Shown piece after piece: positions 1-8,095 of a DNA stretch of 64,000 nucleotides. This DNA comes from Novosphingobium resinovorum (lineage in GTDB: Bacteria; Pseudomonadota; Alphaproteobacteria; Sphingomonadales; Sphingomonadaceae). Every line of letters begins with the position of its first letter. The first letter of the stretch is position 1. Below the pieces are notes generated by a model, which saw only the letters and a list, made by a program, of their open reading frames with translations, was not told where the DNA came from and ran no database searches. The stretch spans positions 372,001-436,000 of the forward strand of contig NZ_CP017077.1 of assembly GCF_001742225.1 (NCBI RefSeq). Direction: 5' to 3'. The position numbers and the translations under genes were made by a program.

Positions 1-543
1 GCCCGATCGGTCGGTGTCCCGCGCGCCAAGATGGCGGTACAGTTCGACGGCCATGCTCATGAGCATGGACTGGATCATCGTGGCGCTTGCGAAGCCGGGC
101 GCGCGCAATTCCGTCGCCAGCGCTTCGAACAGGCGGCGCATCGCAGCATTCTGCAAATTCACGCAGGGGTCGAGGCCCAGCAGCGGGCGTTCGCCATCGA
201 ACAGCGTGTCGAGAAACTGATCGCCCAAAGCCACGCAAACCAGATGGCGTTCCTGCAATGCGGGCTCGCCGATATATTCGCGATGGGGGGGCATGTAGAG
301 AATATCGCCCGCCGGCATGCACCGATTATGCGCCCCCAACCTGATGAGGCTGCGCCGTGGCTGGCTGTCGAGCGAGTAGTCGAGGTAGTGCTTTTGCGGG
401 CTGAAGATTCCGCGGGACGGCAGGACCCAGTTGAAATGACGCACGTCCACGGTAGCGTCCTGCACGGTCGCCATCGCCTCGATACAAAAGTCCTTCACGC
501 CGAACCTTCCCTGTCCGGTCCAATCGCTCTCCGGTCGAAACAT
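1..543 (-). CDS. AraC-family transcriptional regulator, N-terminal part (runs off the left edge)
   Basis: An open frame of 181 codons begins at an ATG at 543 and continues to base 1 without a stop. A good ribosome binding site (GGAGAGG) lies just upstream. The visible residues begin MFRPESDWTGQGRFGVKDF and continue with an AraC-type ligand-binding or dimerisation region: an HxxYLDYSLD stretch, a GDILYMPPH stretch and a helical end near EALATELRAPG. The C-terminal double helix-turn-helix would lie outside the window, so the family assignment rests on the N-terminal part alone. It is transcribed away from the MFS gene at 768 and is the obvious candidate to control it. Confidence 0.7.
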   Translation of the reverse strand, partial: MFRPESDWTGQGRFGVKDFCIEAMATVQDATVDVRHFNWVLPSRGIFSPQKHYLDYSLDSQPRRSLIRLGAHNRCMPAGDILYMPPHREYIGEPALQERHLVCVALGDQFLDTLFDGERPLLGLDPCVNLQNAAMRRLFEALATELRAPGFASATMIQSMLMSMAVELYRHLGARDTDRSG

Positions 544-732
544 TGCCTCTCCGCCTGTCCCGTTTCTCGTCGGCCATTCGATAGGCAGGTCGTCTCCCGG
601 TCTTCTATCCGCCGATAGGTGCCGGGCGATCTGTTCTCGCCAAACGCTGGCCGCCGGTGAGCATAGCGCAGGACCGACGAAAACCGCCAGAAAAGTTGCG
701 CGATCAATCGGGCACAATCGGAGAGGCATACC

Positions 733-771
733 ATGCAAACACAACCGACGTCGCGGCGGCACGCCCGATGA
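733..771 (+). other. Possible 12-residue leader peptide coupled to the MFS gene
   Basis: A GGAGAGG ribosome binding site at 720-726 is followed six bases later by an ATG at 733. This opens a 12-codon frame (MQTQPTSRRHAR) whose TGA overlaps the ATG at 768 of the transporter as ATGA. The transporter ATG has no comparable site of its own, so translation could be coupled through this leader. The alternative is that the transporter starts at an upstream GTG at 657. Peptide production is inferred only. Confidence 0.35.
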
Positions 772-2039
772 GCACGGCGACGCAGGTGAGCAGGTATCCC
801 TGGTATGTTCTGGGCGTCTTGACGCTGGCCCAGACCTGCCATGGGATCGATCGCGCGATCATCGGTCTGGTGCTGGCACCGCTGGGCCGTGAATTCGCTC
901 TTTCCGACACTCAGCTCGGCATCCTGGCGGGATTTGCCTACGGCATATTCTTCGCCCTGGCGGCCTTGCCCTTCGGTATTGCGGTGGACAAGTTCAATCG
1001 GCGCAACCTGATGACGGCGGCGCTGACGTTGTGGAGCGGAGCGACCGCGCTGTGCGGCCTGGCCACCGGCTTCTGGACCCTGCTGGCCGGCAGGGCCTGC
1101 GTGGGCGTGGCGGAAGCCGGAGGATCGCCGACGGGCATGTCGCTGCTCAGCGACTACTTCGGGGAAGACCGCCGCGCGACCGCGATCGGCATATGGTATC
1201 TGAGTTCCGGGATCGGCCTGGCCATCGCCTTCATACTGGGGGGCATGATCGTGCAGGAGGCGGGCTGGCGATGGGCGTTCGTCGCGGCCGGCATTCCCGG
1301 GCTGGTGCTGGCGCCGCTGCTCCTGTTCACCGTCCGCGAGCCGCGACGCGGCGCACACGACGCCGTGGTGGTGGCCGAGGCCGGCCAGCCGCTCGGCCTC
1401 TTGCAGCGCATCGGGCTGCTGGCGGGGCGGCCCGGGTTGCTGCTGTGCATTTGCGCGATCGTGCTCATCGCCGCCGGAATCTACGGGATGAGCACCTGGC
1501 TCACCACGTTCCTGATCCGCGTCCACGGCATCCCGATCGCGCGGGCAGGCATGTTCATCGCGATCGCCTATGGCGGACTCGGTTCGCTGGGCGGGTTCCT
1601 GGCAGGATGGGTCATCGATATCGTCAACCGTCGCCGAGGTGGGTTCGCGCCGGCGCGCACCACGCTGTTCGGCGCCACCATACCTTTGCTGACGGCGGCG
1701 ACCGGCATCGGGACCGTCCTCGTCCGGGATCTCGATTCGATGCTGGCGCTGCTGATGGTGTGCGGTTTTCTGAGCGCTTCGTACAATGGCCCGATCTACG
1801 CGGTGATCGTGACGATCGCCGGGCCGCGCCTGCGCGGTCTTGCCGTTTCGCTGGTGCAGTTGGGCGCGAACCTCATCGGCGTCGGGGCCGGCACGTATCT
1901 GATCGGCGCGATCAGCGACTACGTCGGCGGCACCGAGGGTGTGGCCTGGGGGATCGGCACGGCGATGCTCTTCACGTTCGCGGGAGGCGTGCTGTTGCTG
2001 CTGGCATCGCGATCGATCCGGCGGGCCAGCGGGCGATAG
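768..2039 (+). CDS. MFS transporter (spinster/aromatic-acid-type)
   Basis: A 423-residue polytopic inner-membrane protein with about 12 hydrophobic segments. Motifs of the major facilitator superfamily are visible: a conserved start of TM1 (GIDRAIIG), the loop 2-3 signature as GIAVDKFNRR, and SDTQLGILAGFAYGIFF in TM2. It resembles the MFS protein at 58421 in order and sequence (DTQLGIL and GIDRAI/GVDRAI are shared), so the two are paralogues within one catabolic region. The ATG at 768 was chosen because it begins just before the membrane part; a GTG at 657 would add 37 residues without recognisable content. It is followed by a strong terminator. Substrate unknown, probably an organic acid or a pathway intermediate. 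Confidence 0.85.
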   Translation: MSTATQVSRYPWYVLGVLTLAQTCHGIDRAIIGLVLAPLGREFALSDTQLGILAGFAYGIFFALAALPFGIAVDKFNRRNLMTAALTLWSGATALCGLATGFWTLLAGRACVGVAEAGGSPTGMSLLSDYFGEDRRATAIGIWYLSSGIGLAIAFILGGMIVQEAGWRWAFVAAGIPGLVLAPLLLFTVREPRRGAHDAVVVAEAGQPLGLLQRIGLLAGRPGLLLCICAIVLIAAGIYGMSTWLTTFLIRVHGIPIARAGMFIAIAYGGLGSLGGFLAGWVIDIVNRRRGGFAPARTTLFGATIPLLTAATGIGTVLVRDLDSMLALLMVCGFLSASYNGPIYAVIVTIAGPRLRGLAVSLVQLGANLIGVGAGTYLIGAISDYVGGTEGVAWGIGTAMLFTFAGGVLLLLASRSIRRASGR

Positions 2040-2046
2040 GCGATCG

Positions 2047-2086
2047 AAAAAGCGGCCCGATCGTTTCGGATCGGGCCGCCGTTTTT
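2047..2086. terminator. Bidirectional intrinsic terminator between convergent genes
   Basis: An 11-bp perfect stem (GCGGCCCGATC at 2052-2062 with GATCGGGCCGC at 2069-2079) is preceded by an A run and followed by five Ts. It therefore works in both directions, between the MFS gene and the convergent gene ending at 2107. Confidence 0.85.
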
Positions 2087-2106
2087 ACCTTCAAGTCTAT
2101 ACGCGC

Positions 2107-2499
2107 TTACTTCGCGGCGGCGCGTTCCTTGCGGCGTGCCTTGGCCGCCTCGATACCGCGGAACACGGCGGTGGTGTTCCCGGCTCCGGCGTAGAACAGG
2201 ACGAAGTGGGGAATGAAATCCAGCTCCTCGTCGGTGAACTCGCCGTTGATGAGGGCGCCGTTCATCTGGATCTCGACGAGGTCGGGCCGGCCGAGCATCG
2301 CGGTCGCACCCAGCACGAGCAGGCGCTTTTCACGCATCGAGAAGACGTCGCTCGCCCACAGGTTGGCGAACTGGTTGCCGACGATTTCCTGATTGAACGC
2401 GGAATCGCGGTAAGGCAGCGTCATTTCCGACGAGCCGGGGCCGTAGACCGCGTCGAACGTCTTGAGGCCCTTGTTCCACTGTGCGTCGTCGATGCTCAT
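2107..2499 (-). CDS. Carboxymuconolactone decarboxylase family protein
   Basis: 130 residues, the usual size of a gamma-carboxymuconolactone-decarboxylase-like single domain. The family core is visible: a REKRLLVLGATAMLGRPDLVEIQMNGA helix region (shown in part), GEFTDEELDF and HFVLFYAGAGN. There is no CxxC, so it belongs to the CMD rather than the peroxiredoxin AhpD branch. The ATG at 2499 overlaps the stop of the oxidoreductase upstream (ATGA), so the two are translationally coupled. The reaction is not predictable; members of this family in catabolic clusters often act on cyclic lactones or beta-keto acids. Confidence 0.75.
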   Translation of the reverse strand: MSIDDAQWNKGLKTFDAVYGPGSSEMTLPYRDSAFNQEIVGNQFANLWASDVFSMREKRLLVLGATAMLGRPDLVEIQMNGALINGEFTDEELDFIPHFVLFYAGAGNTTAVFRGIEAAKARRKERAAAK

Positions 2500-3344
2500 G
2501 CTTTCTCTCCCATCACGTCGGCGAGGCCGACGACGGCGTGATCCGTCTTGCGGGTCAGTTCGACCAGCGGCACGGTTATGCCGTAGCTGCGGGCCAGGTC
2601 GATCGCCGCATCCAGGTCCTTGACCATCAGCCCGCGGGTATATTCGCGAATGGCGGCTTCCTGCGCGCTGGACTCCGGATCGTCGCGCACGGCGAGCATC
2701 AGCGGGCCGCCGACGCTGTCCGAACTGGCATCGATGACTTCGCTCAACTGGCGAATGTCGACGCCGGCGTTGCGGCACAGGATCGATGCCTCGTATCCGG
2801 CACGCAGTCCGCCGAATACGATGACGTTACGCGCGATCTTCGCCGCCATCCCTGCGCCGGGACCGCCCATATGCGCGACAAGCTTGGCGAAGCCGTCCAG
2901 CACGGGGCGAACTTTCGCGACCGCGCCGTCGGTCCCGCCGACAAGGCATACCAGGCCGTTTTCGCGGGACTTGGGCCCGCCGGTCACGCCGCAGTCGATC
3001 AGGTCGACGCCCGCCGCGTCCGTCAGCGCCCGGATCGCATCGAGGTCCTCGATCGAGACGGTGGCGACCAGCACGACGCTCAAGCCGGGACGCGCCTGCG
3101 ACAGGACGCCGTCGGGCCCCGTCAGCACGTCCACCGTCTGCTTCGCGTTGACGACCGCGATGATGACGACATCGGCCTGCCGCGCCAGTTCGGCCGGCGT
3201 CGCCACGACGGCGGGAACGCCTTCAAGCGTCGCCGCTGCATCCGGGCGAATGTCGTACACCGCTGCCAGTTGGCCGGTCCGCGCGAGGCAGATGGCGACA
3301 CCCGCTCCGATCTGGCCGAGCCCTATAACGCCTGCTTTCCCCAT
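2496..3344 (-). CDS. NAD(P)-dependent 3-hydroxyisobutyrate-dehydrogenase-like oxidoreductase
   Basis: 282 residues of the beta-hydroxyacid dehydrogenase family. The N-terminal Rossmann motif GLGQIGAG is at residues 7-14, the substrate-binding DCGVTGG stretch replaces the usual DAPVSGG, and the catalytic lysine motif is GAGMAAKIARN. The start at 3344 is supported by an AAAGGA ribosome binding site; longer versions lack one. It probably oxidises a beta-hydroxy acid with NAD(P). It overlaps the next gene by ATGA and lies 78 bp downstream of the TetR gene. Confidence 0.8.
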   Translation of the reverse strand: MGKAGVIGLGQIGAGVAICLARTGQLAAVYDIRPDAAATLEGVPAVVATPAELARQADVVIIAVVNAKQTVDVLTGPDGVLSQARPGLSVVLVATVSIEDLDAIRALTDAAGVDLIDCGVTGGPKSRENGLVCLVGGTDGAVAKVRPVLDGFAKLVAHMGGPGAGMAAKIARNVIVFGGLRAGYEASILCRNAGVDIRQLSEVIDASSDSVGGPLMLAVRDDPESSAQEAAIREYTRGLMVKDLDAAIDLARSYGITVPLVELTRKTDHAVVGLADVMGEKA

Positions 3345-3422
3345 TCTTGATCCTTTCCACTGTAGGTATGGTTTTTGTGCAATGCCGGATCGTGACACGC
3401 CGCCTTCGCGGGCGTCATCCTG

Positions 3423-4130
3423 TTATCCGTGATTGGCCGGATGCCGACACGATTGCGCGGCATCGCGACACTTTCGGCGGTCCATGCCGTAGGTTCCGCG
3501 CGGTGCCGCGAGGGTATTCCTGGCAAGACTCGTCAATTCTCGTTCCAGCAGATCGGCAACGTAATGGCGCAGCGCGCCGTGATCCGTTCCGGGATGGAGT
3601 TCGCAGTGCGCCATCATGGCCCAGGCCGTTGAAATGATGAAGTCGGCCAGCCTGAAGCGCTGCTCCGGCAGCGCCAGCGGGGCGAGGCAATGGAGCGCTG
3701 AATCGAGGCTGCGGCGCAACCGTGCGTCCTGGGCGAGGTTGATCGCCGCGATCTTGGGATTGCGGCCGACTTCGGCCAGAAGCTCCGACATCAGCCGGCG
3801 GTTCTCGGCCGACGGTGTATCGGTTGCGATCCGGGTGATCCAGGCGCGGATGGCGGTGAAATCGCGCCGCTCGACGGCAGCCTGCAGTTTGGCCTCTTCA
3901 AGCCACGCGATCAGGTTCGCTTCGCAGATGGCGGCGACGATTTCCTCCTTGTTCGCGAAGTCCCGATAGATCTGGCCTACTGCGATCCCCGACGCCTGGG
4001 CGATCTGCGCCATGCCGGCCTGGTGGAACCCTTTCTCGACGAAAATCCGGCGAGCGGTGTCCAGAAGGTGCTGGCGGCGCACCGCGTATCGTGCGGTGCG
4101 GGGCCGATCGGGGGCGTTCACATCCGGCAT
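3423..4130 (-). CDS. TetR/AcrR-family transcriptional regulator
   Basis: 235 residues. An N-terminal TetR DNA-binding domain (RRIFVEKGFHQAGMAQIAQASG then IAVGQIYRDFANKEEIV, residues about 25-65) is followed by an all-helical ligand domain. The start at 4130 places the helix-turn-helix at the usual distance from the N-terminus. It is divergent from the TonB receptor at 4344 across 213 bp, so it is likely to regulate that receptor operon and the minus-strand genes behind it. No clear operator palindrome was found in the gap. Confidence 0.8.
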   Translation of the reverse strand: MPDVNAPDRPRTARYAVRRQHLLDTARRIFVEKGFHQAGMAQIAQASGIAVGQIYRDFANKEEIVAAICEANLIAWLEEAKLQAAVERRDFTAIRAWITRIATDTPSAENRRLMSELLAEVGRNPKIAAINLAQDARLRRSLDSALHCLAPLALPEQRFRLADFIISTAWAMMAHCELHPGTDHGALRHYVADLLERELTSLARNTLAAPRGTYGMDRRKCRDAAQSCRHPANHG

Positions 4131-4343
4131 TTTTTCCACGTTGCGGTTCCTGGCGAGATCGTGGCGATGAAGATCACGCGGAACATGGACGCGCACCTGT
4201 CCGAATGCGGGGCCTTGGAAAAATAGCCGACGGGCCGGGCGGCAAGATGAAGTGCCTTCCTTTCGGCAGGTCCGATCCCCGGCGCGCGGCACTTATGGGG
4301 CCACCAAGCGGCGGATCAACGTCGCAACTGGGGAGAGCCGGAT

Positions 4344-6746
4344 ATGCGTAGAACTGCTTGCCTGCGGGCGCTGATCGCCTCGACAACGATGCCGCTGGCA
4401 GCCATGCCCGCGATCGCGTCCGCGCAGGACGCCAATCCTCGGCAGGACACGGCCGCTGCTGCATCGCAGGACATCGTGGTGACGGCGCGCCGCGTCGCGG
4501 AGAACATCCAGTCGACCCCGGTATCGGTCACCGCGTTCAGCGCCGATACCCTGCGCCAGGCCACGATCCATGACACCCAGGACCTGCTCGTCAAGACGCC
4601 CGGCGTGTTCCTCGCCGGCTCGGGCGGGCGGGAAAACACGAACTTCTCCATTCGCGGCCAGGCCAAGGCGCTGGCGGGCAACAGCGCCGCCGCGGTCATC
4701 AGCTATTTCGCCGAAGTGCCGTCTCCTACCACCGGATCGAGCATTCCCACGTACGACCTGGGTTCGGTCCAGGTCCTGAAAGGTCCGCAAGGAACGCTGT
4801 TCGGCCGCAATACGACGGGCGGCGCCATCCTCTATTACCCGACGGCGCCTGACTATTCGGTCGGCGGCTACCTCCAGGGTACCTACGGAAACTACGACAG
4901 TCGCCTGCTGGAAGGGGCGCTCAACATGCCCATCGTGGATGGAAAACTGGCCCTGCGCCTCGCTGGCCAGTACCAGAAGCGTGACGGGTGGACCCGCAAC
5001 ATCGGTATCGGCAGGGATGCCGACGATTTGAATTCCCGCGCCTTGCGGGGCTCGCTCCTGTTCGAGCCGACCGACTGGATTTCCAACACCACCATCGTCG
5101 ATTTCTATCGCAATCGCTCCACCGGCGGTGGTTCGGTCCTCATCAACGTATTGCCGGGGCCCAATGCGCTTTCGGCCACCGGGACCTTGTCGGCGGCGCT
5201 GGCGCAACTGGCCCTGCAGCGGCAGCGGGGCCCGCGAGTCATCAATTCCGACGTCGACGCCTTCGAGCGGGTCAATCGCTTCGGCATCACCAACCGCACG
5301 GAAATCCACCTCGGCGACGATACCGAGTTCGTAAGCATCTTCGGCTATCGTCATACCAAGGTCGACTATTACTCCAGCGTGGATGGCTTGCCGACGCTGA
5401 TATCGGACGGCACCGGCGCCATTCCGGCGGGCCTGCCGGTCACGGTCGTGGGTGGCCGGCAAACCTCGGATGTGGAGCAGTACACCCAGGAAGTGCAGCT
5501 TCGCGGCAAGCTGTTCGACCAGAAGCTCGACTGGATCGTGGGCGGGTTCTACCTCGCCAGCGACCCGTCCGGCCCGAGCGGCACCTATATTCCGACGTTC
5601 ATTCTGCCGGGCATGACCGATGCGCCGTTCAACTACAATTTCTACTCGGAACGCAGCAAGGCGCTGTTCGCCAACATCGGCTACGATCTGGGTTCGGCGG
5701 TCGAAGGCCTGCGCTTCAATGCCGGTTTCCGCTACACCTGGGACGACATCACCGCGTGCATCGGCAGCGGCACCTCCTCCCAGCCGCAGGCGACGCGGGC
5801 GGACTGCCGCAACGGTTCGCCGCTGATCCGCAACGCCAGCAACAACAAGACCTCGTCCAAGGCCCCGACCTGGACGATCGGGCTGGACTGGCAGGCAACC
5901 AGCGATCTGTTCTTCTACGCCGTGACCCGGCGCGGCTATCGCTCGGGCGGCATCAACGGTCCGACGCTGGCGGGCCGGCTGACGCAGTTCCAGTCCTTCG
6001 CGCCTGAAAAGGTGACGGACGTGGAACTGGGCGTCCGCTCGGATTTCGACGTCGGCGGCGTCGCCATCCGGCTCAACGCATCGCCGTTCATCGGTTGGTA
6101 CAGCGGCGTGCAGGTGCCGATTTCCGGCCTGAATACCCAGGCTACCTGCAGCCTCACCGCGCCGGGTGGTACCGACGCACCGCGCTCGCCCGATGGCGAC
6201 TGCACCACCAGCAACGATCCCGCGGGCGGTACCCTGCTGGTCAACGCGGGCAAGACGCGTGTCGCCGGCGTGGACCTTTCGGGCCGGATCGCACCGACGC
6301 ATACGCTGTCGCTGGACCTTGGCGCGACGCTGCTCGATCCCAAGTCCCGCGCGTTGACGGTGCCGGCGGCGCTGCTGCCGTACCTGCGGATCGCCGAGGT
6401 GCCGTTCAACCTCGTCGCCAAGACCACCGTGACGATCGGCGGGCGCTGGGAACTGCCGTTGCCGGCGCACGTGGGACAAGGAAGCCTCGCGGTCGACTAC
6501 TACCATTCCAGCAAGGTGCGCTCCTCGGACAACGTGCTGCCCGCCTACGATCTCGTCAATGCCCGCCTCGACATCCGGCAGGTGGGCGGGACCGGGCTGG
6601 ATGCCGGCGTCTTCGTGCGGAACATCTTCGACAAGAACTACCTTGCGTCCAGCAATGTCGGCTCCGCCCAGCTCGGTATCATGAGCGGCTTCTACGGCGC
6701 GCCGCGCACGTACGGGATCGAGCTGCGCTATCATTTCGGAAACTGA
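4344..6746 (+). CDS. TonB-dependent outer-membrane receptor
   Basis: 800 residues, normal for the family. A signal peptide (about 1-27, ending ASA) is followed by a TonB-box-like stretch DIVVTARR at 43-50. The plug domain shows the VLKGPQGTLFGRNTTGGAI motif and the C-terminal barrel ends in YGIELRYHFGN. It imports a large or hydrophobic substrate across the outer membrane using TonB energy. GGGAGAG precedes the ATG. It heads a four-gene operon (SDR, epoxide-hydrolase-like protein, kinase-like protein), so its substrate should enter that pathway. Confidence 0.92.
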   Translation: MRRTACLRALIASTTMPLAAMPAIASAQDANPRQDTAAAASQDIVVTARRVAENIQSTPVSVTAFSADTLRQATIHDTQDLLVKTPGVFLAGSGGRENTNFSIRGQAKALAGNSAAAVISYFAEVPSPTTGSSIPTYDLGSVQVLKGPQGTLFGRNTTGGAILYYPTAPDYSVGGYLQGTYGNYDSRLLEGALNMPIVDGKLALRLAGQYQKRDGWTRNIGIGRDADDLNSRALRGSLLFEPTDWISNTTIVDFYRNRSTGGGSVLINVLPGPNALSATGTLSAALAQLALQRQRGPRVINSDVDAFERVNRFGITNRTEIHLGDDTEFVSIFGYRHTKVDYYSSVDGLPTLISDGTGAIPAGLPVTVVGGRQTSDVEQYTQEVQLRGKLFDQKLDWIVGGFYLASDPSGPSGTYIPTFILPGMTDAPFNYNFYSERSKALFANIGYDLGSAVEGLRFNAGFRYTWDDITACIGSGTSSQPQATRADCRNGSPLIRNASNNKTSSKAPTWTIGLDWQATSDLFFYAVTRRGYRSGGINGPTLAGRLTQFQSFAPEKVTDVELGVRSDFDVGGVAIRLNASPFIGWYSGVQVPISGLNTQATCSLTAPGGTDAPRSPDGDCTTSNDPAGGTLLVNAGKTRVAGVDLSGRIAPTHTLSLDLGATLLDPKSRALTVPAALLPYLRIAEVPFNLVAKTTVTIGGRWELPLPAHVGQGSLAVDYYHSSKVRSSDNVLPAYDLVNARLDIRQVGGTGLDAGVFVRNIFDKNYLASSNVGSAQLGIMSGFYGAPRTYGIELRYHFGN

Positions 6747-6795
6747 ACGCGATCGCCCCTGCTGCGTGAACGGCGGCGTAAAGGAAGGAAAAGGC

Positions 6796-7602
6796 ATGGC
6801 CCGGCTCGAGGACAAGGTCTGCATCATCACCGGCAGCGGGAGCGGTATCGGCCGGGCCAGCGCGCTGATGTTCGCGCGCGAAGGGGCGAGGGTGATCGTC
6901 GCCGACATTCGCGGCGAGACCGCCGAAGCGACCGCGCACGCGGTCTGCGAGGCAGGCGGCACGGCGCTGGCGATGACCGTGGACGTCGCGCGGGAGCCAG
7001 ACCTGGAAACGATGATCGCGCGGACGGTGGCGGAGTTCGGACGGATCGACGTGCTGTTCAACAACGCGCTCTACGTGAACAAGGAGCACGCGCTGCGCGA
7101 CATGGATTTCCTGTCGTTCGACCCGGACATCTTCCTTGCGAACTTGCGCGTGAACGTGCTGGGTGCGGTCCTTGCGAGCAAGCTGGCGATCCCTCACATG
7201 CTGGAGCGTGGCGGCGGCTCTATCATCTCCACCTCGTCCGGCAGTTCGATGGGCGGGGACATCACCGCCTATAGCTATGGTTCGTCGAAGGCCGCCTTGA
7301 ACTGGTTCGTCCAGGCGATCGCCGCGACTTATGGCAAGCGCGGGATCCGCAGCAACGCGATCCTTCCGGGCCCCACCCAGACGCCCGCCAAGCTGGACTG
7401 GTCGACGCCGGAAATGGACCGCCTGTTCCTCGAGGTGCTCAACACTCCCTTCATCGGCGAGCCCGAGGACATCGCCGCCATGGCGCTGTTCCTGGCCTCG
7501 GACGAATCTCGCTACGTCAACGGGATGCTCTACCCCGTCGACGGGGGGCAGAGCTGCACCGTGCCGTTCATCGGCGTCACCCGGGCCCTGATGCGCAACT
7601 GA
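6796..7602 (+). CDS. Short-chain dehydrogenase/reductase
   Basis: 268 residues of classical SDR fold. The cofactor motif TGSGSGIGR is near residue 12, an NNA motif is present (LFNNALY), serine lies in the STSSGSS strand and the catalytic pair is Y-GSS-K in AYSYGSSKAAL. The C-terminus is of the usual VNGMLYPVDGG type. The start at 6796 is chosen for its AAGGAAGG ribosome binding site. It lies 49 bp behind the receptor. Likely an NAD(H)-dependent alcohol dehydrogenase of the receptor substrate or its hydrolysis product. Confidence 0.85.
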   Translation: MARLEDKVCIITGSGSGIGRASALMFAREGARVIVADIRGETAEATAHAVCEAGGTALAMTVDVAREPDLETMIARTVAEFGRIDVLFNNALYVNKEHALRDMDFLSFDPDIFLANLRVNVLGAVLASKLAIPHMLERGGGSIISTSSGSSMGGDITAYSYGSSKAALNWFVQAIAATYGKRGIRSNAILPGPTQTPAKLDWSTPEMDRLFLEVLNTPFIGEPEDIAAMALFLASDESRYVNGMLYPVDGGQSCTVPFIGVTRALMRN

Positions 7603-7633
7603 ACGCGCAACCGTTACCGCGAAAGGACAGATC

Positions 7634-8095
7634 ATGGGAATCGAGATCGAGGACAAGGTCCGCGAGTTCTGCGCGGCGTGGGGCGATGGCAGCGATACAA
7701 GCCGGCCGGACGTCGACAGGATCCTGGCGATGATGGCGCAGGACGCCGAATGGCAATTGTGGGTGCCGGGTGGCCCGATCGTGAAGGGGCAGGCCGCGCT
7801 GCGCGCGGAAATCGAGCGCCAGATGGGCTTCGCGACCAACAACAAGTGCAACGAAGTCAACATCGTGTCGAACGAGCGAATGGTGATGCAGGAGCGCTCC
7901 GACACCGCGATCATCATGGGCAGGCCTTGCCCTCACCAGATGGTCGCGATCTACGAATTCGACGACGACGGACTGATCGTGCGCTGGCGCGAGTATCTCG
8001 ACATGGCCGATCTCACCCGCAAGATGGGCATCGACGAGGCCGCCGCGGGTGGCAGCGAGATCCCCGAACAGGCCGCCACGGGTGCCTCGGCATGA
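7634..8095 (+). CDS. Limonene-1,2-epoxide-hydrolase-like (SnoaL/NTF2-fold) protein
   Basis: 153 residues, a cone-shaped NTF2-like fold. The catalytic pattern of limonene-epoxide hydrolase appears to be present: an R-x-D pair in QERSDTA (matching Arg99 and Asp101 of the Rhodococcus enzyme) and an Asp in WREYLDMAD (matching Asp132). If so, it would add water to an epoxide. Other NTF2-fold proteins of this size are isomerases or have no activity, so the reaction is tentative. Its stop overlaps the next start as ATGA. In context it suggests an epoxide or strained-ring intermediate. Confidence 0.6.
   Translation: MGIEIEDKVREFCAAWGDGSDTSRPDVDRILAMMAQDAEWQLWVPGGPIVKGQAALRAEIERQMGFATNNKCNEVNIVSNERMVMQERSDTAIIMGRPCPHQMVAIYEFDDDGLIVRWREYLDMADLTRKMGIDEAAAGGSEIPEQAATGASA

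Noticed and set aside
4293..7064. A 923-codon open frame on the minus strand across the first TonB receptor
   Set aside because: It is the antisense shadow of the receptor: low-complexity Arg/Ala/Gly-rich protein, no family motif, and the plus-strand frame has a signal peptide, TonB box and plug.
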